DNA of 64,000 nt from contig NC_092563.1 in assembly GCF_037975245.1 (NCBI RefSeq), forward strand, positions 30,159,960 to 30,223,959. Reading direction: 5' to 3'. The position numbers were made by a program, and so were the translations under genes. The stretch's first letter is position 1. Every line of letters begins with the position of its first letter. The notes under the pieces were generated by a model, which did not search any database, was not told the origin of the DNA, and was given only the letters and a program-made list of their open reading frames with translations. This DNA comes from Apostichopus japonicus. Taxonomy: Eukaryota; Echinodermata; Holothuroidea; Aspidochirotida; Stichopodidae. Of the stretch, positions 1 to 11,484 are shown in pieces.

Positions 1-1850
1 CTGTGCTACTCCTACTAAGTATTCCTTTAAATGTTTTCATACTGACAGATAATACTCTAAGGTGTGCTTTTAGCCGGTCTGTTATGTGAGTGAGTGGGTG
101 TGCTACTCAGTGTTCCTTTAACCGTGCTACTCCTACTAAGTATTCCTTTAACTGTGCTACTCCTACTAAGTATTCCTTTAACTGTGCTACTCCTAAGTAT
201 TCCTTTAACTGTGCTACTCCTACTAAGTATTCCTTTAACTGTGCTACTCCTACTAAGTATTCCTTTAACTGTGCTACTCCTACTAAGTATTCCTTTAACT
301 GTGCTACTCCTACTAAGTATTCCTTTAAATGTTTTCATACTGACAGATAATACTCTAAGGTGTGCTTTTAGCCGGTCTGTTATGTGAGTGAGTGGGTGTG
401 CTACTCAGTGTTCCTTTAACCGTGCTACTCCTACTCAGTATTCTTTTAACTGTGCTACTCCTACTCAGTGTTCCTTTAACCGTGCTACTCCTACTCAGTA
501 TTCTTTTAACTGTTTTCATACCGACAGATAATTCTCTAAGGTGTCCTTTTAGCCAGTCTGTTATGTGAGTGAGTGGGTGCTACTAAGTATTCCTTTAACT
601 GTGCTACTCCTACTAAGTATTCCTTTAACTGTGCTACTCCTACTAAGTATTCCTTTAACTGTGCTACTCCTACTAAGTATTCCTTTAACTGTGCTACTCC
701 TACTAAGTATTCCTTTAACTGTGCTACTCCTACTAAGTATTCCTTTAACTGTGCTACTCCTACTAAGTATTCCTTTAACTGTGCTACTCCTACTAAGTAT
801 TCCTTTAACTGTTTTCATACTGACAGATGATACTCTAAGGTGTGCTTTTAGCCGGTTTGTTATGTGAGTGAGTGGGTTGCTACTCAGTGTTCCTTTAACT
901 GTGCTACTCCTACTAAGTATTCCTTTAACTGTTCTACTCCTACTAAGTATTCCTTTAACTGTGCTACTCCTACTAAGTATTCCTTTAACTGTTCTACTCC
1001 TACTAAGTATTCCTTTAACTGTTCTACTCCTACTAAGTATTCCTTTAACTGTGCTACTCCTACTAAGTATTCCTTTAACCGTGCTACTCCTACTAAGTAT
1101 TCCTTTAACTGTGCTACTCCTACTAAGTATTCCTTTAACCGTGCTACTCCTACTAAGTATTCCTTTAACCTTGCTACTCCTACTAAGTATTCCTTTAACT
1201 GTTCTACTCCTACTAAGTATTCCTTTAACCTTGCTACTCCTACTAAGTATTCCTTTAACCGTGCTACTCCTACTAAGTATTCCTTTAACTGTTCTACTCC
1301 TGCTAAGTATTCCTTTAACCGTGCTACTCCTACTAAGTATTCCTTTAACTGTTCTACTCCTACTAAGTATTCCTTTAACCGTGCTACTCCTACTAAGTAT
1401 TCCTTTAACTGTTCTACTCCTACTAAGTATTCCTTTAACCGTGCTACTCCTACTAAGTATTCCTTTAACTGTGCTACTCCTACTAAGTATTCCTTTAACC
1501 GTGCTACTCCTACTAAGTATTCCTTTAACTGTGCTACTCCTACTAAGTATTCCTTTAACCGTGCTACTCCTACTCAGTATTCCTTTAACTGTTTTCATAC
1601 TGACAGATGATACTAAGGTGTCCTTTTAGCCGGTCTGTTATGTGAGTGAGTGGGTTTGCTACTCAGTATTCCTTTAACTGTGCTACTCCTACTAAGTATT
1701 CCTTTAACTGTTCTACTCCTACTAAGTATTCCTTTAACCGTGCTACTCCTACTAAGTATTCCTTTAACCGTGCTACTCCTACTAAGTATTCCTTTAACTG
1801 TTTTCATACTGACAGATGATACTCTAAGGTGTGCTTTTAGCCAGTCAGTT
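1..1850. repeat. Composite 30-bp minisatellite with recurring spacer
   Basis: Arrays of a 30-bp unit (core TGCTACTCCTACTAAGTATT followed by CCTTTAACTG) are interrupted by a conserved spacer of about 80-90 bp. The spacer opens with TGTTTTCATACTGACAGAT and contains TTATGTGAGTGAGTGGGT. It begins near 32, 330, 511, 810, 1590 and 1799, so block lengths are about 298, 181, 299, 780 and 209 bp. The unit length is a multiple of three and lacks stops in several frames, which creates long Leu/Ser/Pro- or Lys/Gly-repeat reading frames; I do not regard these as genes. The array probably lies in a SNRK intron whose 5' end is outside the window. Confidence 0.95.
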
Positions 1851-3765
1851 ATAAGACAGCTATCAGTTTACCTCCCGCAGAATTTTTGCATCTACTGTAA
1901 GTCCAGGTTAATTAGAACGCAACATCACCAAATCTGCATCGTTTGAGTCACTGTTTATGTTACGGTCCGCATGAATTGTTGCTGTCTGTAGGATGTATAG
2001 GAAAATAACAACCTTGATTCCCCTTTTTCCCATTCACATTGCTATATCCATATGCAACATCAGGGTTAATTACATTCACATTGTAACTCCCAAATGTAAC
2101 TCCCAGATCTAGGTTTATGTATGCATGATGATTTATTACAGTTTTGAGATACTTAAACATCCTATCCCCATCCCCCCCCCCCACCCATTCACATTGTAAC
2201 ATCCAGAGTCCCAAACATAACTCCCAGATCCAGGTTTATAAATAAATGATGATTATTGCAGTCTTTGAGATACTTAAACATCCTATCCCCCCCCCCACCC
2301 CAGTCTGTGGTGAAAAAGACCATTCTTCTTTAAGTCTTCATTTGTAAGTTGTGATTTTCAGAAAGAACTTTCACAATTTTGGTGTGCATCGATTTCATTG
2401 GCTACTACTTAACATCCAGCATGTGCTATAAAAGATCATTGATGCTCAGGCTCAAATGTTAGTTAGTAAGTTTCCTACCAAATATATCCATAAAAAATAT
2501 ACAAAAGAAAAGGTTTCAGGCAAAATGTGAAATTTGTTATTAGTTGATACAATTCTCTGTTCTATAACTCAATGTAGGTTAAGGTTAAGCCGATATAGTA
2601 TTAGGTAACTATGTATGTCCTAATAGTACTGAACTACCCATGACCATTCTTAGACTTGACATAGAGCAATGCCTGAAAGAGAGATTCATCATATAAAGTA
2701 CAGTACCACCTTACATGCACAGAGAGGCAGGAAAACAGAGCATATAAATTATTTATCTGCTTTGGAAAGTGCTTAAACTCTTCCCCTGCATTTTATGACC
2801 GATGCTTTGTGACATCAGAGGTGCTCTTGACCAAGGTTGTTGTGAATCTCTTGACAGGCCTGGGGTTTCAACTGCTGAACATCTTTCCAATAAAAAAGTC
2901 CTGTATAACAAGCTGGATGATAGAGAACGCTGCTTGTTTGGGTTGTATAATTTGAAGAATTGTTCTGAGGTCACCAAGATGTAAGATGGAATAAATTTTA
3001 AAAAGATACTAGTATCCACTTTCCACATCTGACACGAAATGGTCGGAGAACTACTCTCTTCTTATCTTTTTTGCAAGGTTGGAAAACCTAGCTGAAAATC
3101 AACTCAAAAATCTGTCTTAAAAGCATTGTGCTGTTGTTATGAACAGCTACCTGGGAGTAAGGAGTAACTTGTCTCGGTTGAAGGTATGGATTGACCCTCC
3201 ATGGAGATTAACTTGCATCATGAATGCAAGGAGATCCAGTATGCTTTGAGGTCAAGTTTAGTTCAAGGGTGCACAACACCATAAATGTGTGCTGTACACA
3301 GGAGTGTACTACTTTGTAAACACCTGCTGTGTACAGTGACCGCCTCGAACAGTGTGTGCGTGCATGGAAGATCTGCTTTAAACTTGCGAATGTTCGCAAG
3401 TGTTAATTCCTATGTAGACATCATGGTGGTCGCATTTCTACTGGTGGGTTGTAAAAGTACCCTCAACTCAGTTTCTCAATATTGCGGTACAAAAGGGAAT
3501 TGCTAAAATAGCTGGTTTGGTTCCTAACATAGTGTTTCCTAAAATGTAAATTATGTAATAGTGGAATGTATGTTCTGTTGATTGGTAGAATTAATGTTAC
3601 CACCGACATTAATGATTTTAATACTGTTGAGAAGGTTTGAAACAATAAATTGTAAGAAGTGTGATTAATTATAATTTTTGGGATGTTTATATTATTGCCT
3701 AGAAGTTAATTACCGAATTTGCAATTTAATTTGTGTATTTCTTTTGATTTTGACTATTCTTCCAG
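1851..3765 (+). other. Non-coding stretch, probably SNRK intron
   Basis: No exon with credible homology was found between the minisatellite and the splice acceptor at 3,765. Two near-identical segments at about 2,090-2,180 and 2,210-2,300 (CAGATC.AGGTTTAT, then ATACTTAAACATCCTATCCCC) form a diverged tandem duplication. Short reading frames near 2,753-3,028 lack recognisable domains. The assignment as intron is an inference from the incomplete 5' end of the SNRK coding sequence. Confidence 0.5.
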
Positions 3766-6700
3766 TTCTGTGGATGAGGACACCTATGACCATATCTCTG
3801 CAACATATTTTCTCTTGGCGGAGAGCAGGTTGAAGAAGCAGTATAAAGAAGACGCGTTTGAGATGACTCCACAAAATAAACATCGTGGTACCTTGACTAA
3901 ACCTCAGCATACCCCAACAACCCCAAGGTAAGAACTACCACCCACCTCCCACCAACACCCACCCCCCCCATCCCCCGCTGTCTATCTGGCTGTCATTGCT
4001 TCTTAAAGCAGTGTGCCACTACCATGACTGCTGGTTGTGTTTGACCCAGCATTGGATTATCTGGTCTTGTAGGTTGAGGGAAGGGGTTTGAAATTGAGAA
4101 AAGAATAAAATACTCATTATTAAATATTGAGATTCTAATTACGGCTAATGTAAAGTAGCGGGTTGCATTTTATAACCAATAAATCCAACTCCCTGCAAGA
4201 TTCAATTGAGATACTGGTGCAGAAAATTCTGTGTCTGTGATGGTGACTATCCACCACTGCTAAAGACAATATTAGCTTCAAGCACACTTCCTGTATGAAA
4301 ACTAGGATTTGATACTATTGAGTAATAATGTTAAAGCGTGATACATCTAGCCTATCTGTTGCTGCTACTGACAATATTAGCTTCAAGCACACTTCCTGTA
4401 TGAAAACTAGGTTATGATACTATTGAGAAATAATGTTAAAGCATGATAGATATCGGCTATCTGTTGCTGCTACTGACAATATTAGCTTCAAGCCCACTTC
4501 CTGTATGAAAACTAGGTTATTATGCTATTGAGAAATAATGATAAAGCATGATAGATATAGGCTATCTGTTGCTGCTAAAGTAATGTTGAAGAATTACATC
4601 TAGTTCGTTTCGTTAACAATTCACTCATCTGTTTTGACATGTTAAGACAAGAAATTACAATACAGTGCAGTTAATGTGGAGAATTGTTTTGCTGCATATT
4701 TTATGCAACTGGAAGCCTTAATTAATGACAAGGAAAATATCAGAATCAGAAAGCAGCAAAATTTTGTCCAGATGCAGAACAATGGTGAGATACCTCTTCA
4801 TAGTTAATTGATACGACGTAACGACGCTTCTTCAATCTGATGGCCTTCGTGCCTTAATTACAAACTAGACCAATGGCATATGTATAAAGCGCTTATGTCA
4901 TGCATGAACAAAGCAAACATCTAGGTCTGCAATAGTCCTTTCATTATATTACGAGGTTGTTGGTTATCCAACAGGAGATATTCATATGTGCATTGATGTA
5001 GAAAATGCTATCAACAGCAGCTGTATGGGGTGTTCTAGCCAATTCTTAGCAATTTCACCAAACTTGAACAAGTATTATTGTATTAAAAAATGGCTTCAAT
5101 GAATTCAACCTGCCTCTTACAGGGCTAAAATAGTACATTTATATAGTAAAGGCTACTTAAAGTGATGGTTCATGTTATCCCCTCCTCCCCATCCTTACAT
5201 CTTTCCTCCTTAATTCCTTTCCATTCCATTCCCTCTCTTTCTCCCCTTCCTGGTCTCTCCCCCCCACTCCCATTGTCTTCCTCCCCTCATCCCACCTACC
5301 CTCTTCTCCCTCCTTGTCATCCCCCTTGTCACCCTCTCCTCAAACCTCTTAATTTACTGAGCTACTCTACGTTCCTAGACTAATAACTGGTAATATTTTT
5401 AACACTGCACCCCTCCCCCCCTTGACCCTCCTCTGGGTCATCGCAATCACCTCCCTCTTCCTAATCTAACATTCGTGAAGTATAGACCTATTCTGGTGAT
5501 AATCTTTCTTTCTATTGAATCACGTTTCTTCCGATGTTTCCTTTCTGCGTTTTGGACTTGATTATACCTCTTAATTTGTTATTGCATACACTCAACTGTA
5601 AAACAATGAGTAAAGTACAATCCTATAGCACTGTTGTATTGATTTGATACTTGAATACTGTACAAACCAGACACACTTGCCTCTGGTTGAATCTTTGAAA
5701 AATTGGGTGACAGCAGTTAGTTCTGCTTTACTCAGATGTCTTCCCTGCCCTTCAGCAGTATCATTTTAATTAGATTGTTTTTAGAAATATTTCGGGGTGG
5801 GGGGAATCTGTAGGCTATATCTGTTTATCTGAACACACTACAAATTAGTCGGGAATTATTCAAATGTGCCAAGAGTGAAATCAGAAAGCTCTTGTTGGAT
5901 TGAACTATCTCGTAAAATGTTCATGGTTTTCTTTGTGTCACAGTTCACAGTTCTCGTCTGATTCATATTCGTCATGTTTGATTATCAATTTGTTAATGCC
6001 TCTTATGAATGACATCCATCATCTACATCATCACCCGAGATAAAACCATCTCTCACAATGTCTATTTCCCCAAATTCAGAGAGATGTTATCAAAATTATA
6101 CAATTATGCAAGAAATTGGAAAATATTACATTGTAGGATGTTTTGTAACATACATATGTACCCTTTATTTCTTGATTCACTATATTCAAATAGTTCTGTG
6201 CTGTCATGACTTAGAGCTGTATTTTTGCATTGAGGTCCAACATAGTATTATTAAGACATAGCCATGCAATATGCACACTTGGGTACCCCCCCCCTTCTCC
6301 CCTCCCTTCTCCCGTTTGCCACTATATCCTGCCTGCTCCCCTTGTATCTGAAATACTGCCCTCTTCATATTTTCATCCTGATCATAGATATGGTTGAAAG
6401 TACTTCTATGCTCTAGTCTGGTGACAGTTATGTATTAATACACTAATACCTTTTTTTTGGTAAATATTGCGCAGTTTTTGTTTCATGTAAGTCCTACCCA
6501 TAACTTTGAGATCATTCGTAGAGATTAAGTTCTACCTTTCAGCTTTAGGAAGTAAAATCAATTCATCATTTTCTGAACATAGCATGTACCCATGATCTCC
6601 AGGTACCAGCATATACTGTACTAAAGAGTCAGTTACATCAACACAGATGTGGGGAAAACCCCGTGTACCCACTTATCTGCCAGCTACTCAAATAGAGGGC

Positions 6701-9700
6701 GCTATTCAGATAGTTCCTATTGGTGATGAAATTGTTGATTTGTAAGTAGACTACTGGCTTTAAGTGTTAAACTGAACCAACCTTTCGTTCACAAAACTTT
6801 GCAAAGGAATGTATTAAGCTAGACGAATTGATTTTGCAGTGTAGCATCTCCTTGCATGCAGTCCATGAATACAAATCCTGTTTAATTTTGTCTCTCAATG
6901 CCTTTTGCATAGTGTCTAAATAATGATTAAAAAAAGGGTAAAATTTCTTCTTTTTCTTATTATTAATATCAGTCTGCTTAGCCTCCAACAATTTCATAAT
7001 AAGGCACACTATTAAAGTATAGTCTCATTTGCATATGAATATTATATATTTTGACGATTGTTAGTTTCAAGTGATTATTGGGCCTGAAAACAAAACAAAC
7101 AATAAACAGTTGAATACACAATTTACTAAAAGAAGGGGAACAAAATGAGTAATAATTTTTTGGCTGAGCAATATATGAGTTCTGTTATATATTTGGTAAA
7201 AAGTGCAGCATGGTTGATAATACAATATCAATCAAAATCCAATCATATGCTGTTGTAATTTTTGCAATGTGGACCTGTTTTTATGGTTTTTATTCTAAAG
7301 ATAGAGATATGTCTTTCAGTATGCTAGTACATAGTACCAGGTACATTAGTTAATGGCCACTGAATAATACATATATATTGGTATGTGCTCTGTCAACACA
7401 TTCTTGCATACTTTCAGCTTGGTTGGCCATCCACTTTTGTTGTTATGGCGATATTTCCCATCTTCAGCGGGGTGAATTCTCATGTTCACTGTTATAGCAT
7501 CTAATATATCTACAGGGCACCTCACGAAAATTTAAAAATTCATGAGATTACATTATAGATATTCCAAGTATGTGATTATAACATTGTAAATGTTTCCTAG
7601 GAGAGAAAATACTGCTGCATGGATGAAAGAGTTTAATAGGAATTTTAAAAGCAAGTAAGCAATATTCCATAGCAACAAGCTATGTCTTGAACCAATATGG
7701 GGCAGTTTTTAAGGTACAGTGATATAATGTACAGTGGAATACAGTCAATACAAACAACTCTATCAATCAATCAATTGAATCAATCCATCAGTCTCAAGGT
7801 ACAAATGAAGTTTTTCTCACGTTGAAATATCTGCATTGGGCTCTTTCTTGATATTTAAGCCTGAACTTTGACAACCATCTTTACTCGTTCGTTCAACTTT
7901 AAAAGAAGTCCAGATATTAAAACGTAGCTGGTCGTGCTACCAAGTATCTCCAAATTCATCCCATCTGATATCATATTATGCTTAGTTTAATATTACAGAC
8001 TCATCTGAGCAGATATTTCTTGAATAATATCTTTATTTTATAATAATATGCAAAATTCCATTCACTGTGTATCCACAGTTATGTATCGTATTCAGAGGTG
8101 TCATAATTGCCTCCAACGTTGTGATGAAAATTTGCTTAACACAAGATAAACTTTTGCTGCTCTAGCAAAAGCTATATCAAGTAATTTTATTTTTGTTCTT
8201 AGCAAAGGGGACTTGAGAGTCCCTCCTGATACTTTTTTTTCTACTAAACTAAACTAAAGGATAAATGGATGGACCTCTAAGGTGTGATATCGGCAGGGAA
8301 ACAGACCTTTTAGTTCCGTAGAGAAAGTTGATTATATTCTTGGATTATAAATATTTAACAGTTGTGGTTCCTCAATCTAGCTGAAGGAAATGCCAAACCT
8401 GCCTTTACATTGTAAACACAAAATTTCGCTGTAAATGCTACAAACGTTTTAGTGTTTCAAGTAATTTTAGCATAAACCAAGTGTGAACCCGTAAGGCATG
8501 ATATTGCCATGAAACAGCATGGATGTGTTTGGTGTTTGCACTTTGTGAAGTAGTTTTGAAGTTACTGAAAATGATATGGTTCAGTGCACAAATGACTGCT
8601 ATGTATAAATCCTTTGCATTTGTGTTGCAATTTTCCTCATTTGGCTAAATGTCACACTGGTTAAATTGTTTCTTGGAAGAGATCTATTGATAGTCATTTG
8701 TGACGTTCTTCATCATCATGATTTCCTGTCAATAGTTTATACAATCATGGAATTGAAATATCTGAACAGTTGTGGTAACCCCAATCTCGCTGAAGGGAAT
8801 GTTAAAAATGAGCCTCAATGTTATGACAATAATTGGCCGGAGACAGAATTAACTATTGACAGCCTTATAATTGTTGAGTATTCATGTAATTGCTGAGTAA
8901 ATGAAGTATCCCCTATACCCCGCCATGAGTTAACCCTGTATTAATAATATTACAATTAAATGTCCCTAAGTTTGACCATTTCTAGGCTGAAACCTAAACT
9001 GTTGCTATCCTACCATGAATTTGTAGCCACTTTATACATACTTTGAGGGTATGCAACCAATCCTATGGTCTCATAATTAACATAATTATTACTGATCTAC
9101 ATTCTGGCATTTTGTATCCTCTAGCATTACTAGCAATTATGTCAGAGAATGTTCTCAGGGATTTTAATGTTTTTCAGATGTATGTACATCTAGCATTTGA
9201 ACACTGAAAGGTCAGGTGTTTTGGGGATTGGTATTTAAAAACAAAATTCTTCTTTAGAGACCAACACAACAAACGAAGTGAAGCATACTGGCCTGCTTTT
9301 TAGTTCACTTGTATCTATTCAAAGGTATTTCAAAAATTAGTAAAATAAAAGTAAAAAAAAAGTTAAAACTTTTCTGTTTTGTAAATTTTTAGCTCCAAAA
9401 AGTTAGATTAAACAAAAATAATAATAATAATGAAGGATATAAAATTAGTAGATTTTTTTCATGATCTAGACAGATTTATGTACAAGAAAGCTGTACTTTG
9501 ATCTTGCTTAACGCTGAATTTATCTGTGGTTCCAAATTATACAGAGTTGGTATTATAGCATGGTATAAGTCATTGGTCATACGTCTTAAGTATTGGTATA
9601 AGTCATGGTATAAGTCATTTAAGACTTAAAGTATTCTGACTTTTCCAAATAGTGTTCTACTGTTTTATGCTGTACGTGTAAGAGGAGCAACCTCTGTTTC

Positions 9701-11361
9701 TTTCATAATGTTCCAAAATAAGGATCTTGCATCTCTATAAGATGCACAACACGATCATTTTGATGTCTTGAAATGCCACCTCATTTTGATATGTTAAAAA
9801 ATTGTGGTCTTGTGTGTGTATGCAGGAAAAGTAGTTTAGTATTTTTTTCAGGAGCAAGAAGAACAAGCTCATTTTGTTGATTTGTTCCAAAATAGTCTTC
9901 TAGTATGAAAGGAAACAGTTACTTGATTACAGTAGCTGCAAATATTCTAAGATATGGTTCTACCGAGTATGGTCATTTAAAGCAGTTCTCCTATTGGCAA
10001 TGTTCGTCAGAAACTTTCCAAAAGCGAAATTGTAAAAGTACGAGCAACTTCATGAAAATTCATGAATCCCTGTCACTTTTCTCTCACCGTTTGTCGATCC
10101 TTGGTAAAATCTCCCAAAATCCAACCATTTATGCTTTCATAGTCCTAACCAATTGAAGAAAATTTGTTATGGTATTAGGGGAAGTTTGCTCTAATGGCAG
10201 AAACTGCTCTGTCTTGGTAATACAGTCAATGAGAGGATTAAAAACTTAAGCTGTTTCTACGCAATAAATGCACATTTGACTATGGTTACTAATGCAGTCT
10301 TATTCTCCTGGTTCCTGCATTCATGTATCCTCTCCTCTTAGGCTACCAGATTCATCTATTATATGATGACAACTGTCTGACGGTTGTCTGTCAGTCAAGG
10401 CCTCTTCTATCTTTTGTTGCCAAACCTACTGTAGGTCTGTTTCTTCACAATTCATTATAACAAGTACTCTGATATCGTTGTGATGACTGTCACCACCGCT
10501 GTAGTTGGGAATGTCTGGAAAGCAAAGGACAAATATTATTAATATAGTTTGCATATGTCTGAACTATCTGGGTTTTCCCAAATTAATTTCACCTTTATGG
10601 AAATTAATATTATATAGTACCCTAATGCCCTACCCCTCCCCCTCCCACAATCCACTTACAACCAGATCACCAAAATCCTTCCCAAAAATTGCAAAGGTAT
10701 AGTTGCTTTACGGTTAAATGTAATAAAATCTGTAATAAAATCTGTAATAGCTTTAAAAGCAAACTGTGCAATGCTCTATCCGAAATAAATTAAAGATAAA
10801 GAATGAAGTCGCATCCAGGTCTGCGTGGATGTCGTGTATTAATATGATTGGCTTAATTTTCAAATTCATGACAGATGAGTAGTGTAGAAGAGAAGTACAT
10901 ATAAAGCATCTTGGATGTTTTAATGCCATGTAGTAAAATACAATACATAATTTACCTCAGCTTAAAACCTAAAAGTAAAAAGGCAAAAACAATATTAATG
11001 GGTTGATGAAGGAGAGATTTTAGCAAATGTCTGTGCTTTGATTGGCCAATCAGATTACAATCAGGATGACAACATGCCTTTGAGGAATTTCTTTTCTTTT
11101 AATGGTCAAAAGGAAGTCGGTCTGAAAGGAGTTTGCCAGCTTTATCTTTGTAGGTATCTGCAAAATGATACAGAGGGAATAAATGTGACAGATAGTTTGT
11201 AATTTATGATCAAAATGCTGCCTTTTCCTAAAAAGGGATTTGCAAGATTGAAAAGAATGAAAAGAACAAAATGTTTTTTTTTGATGGGTAGTGTTTTGAT
11301 TTAAAGATAAGGGGGAAAAATTCAAAACATGAAAAAGATTTGATTTGTTTGTTATATATTT

Positions 11362-11407
<46 letters not shown>

Positions 11408-11421
11408 TATATATTTAACAA

Positions 11422-11484
<63 letters not shown>

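Noticed and set aside
561-1629. Long open frames with repeated KGILSRSSTV or LLLLSIPLTV peptides
   Set aside because: They follow from a 30-bp stop-free repeat read in several frames on both strands; no start context, splice sites or non-repeat coding sequence.
2753-3028. Overlapping short frames on both strands upstream of the first visible SNRK exon
   Set aside because: Neither matches the SNRK kinase or UBA region, and no convincing splice sites border them.
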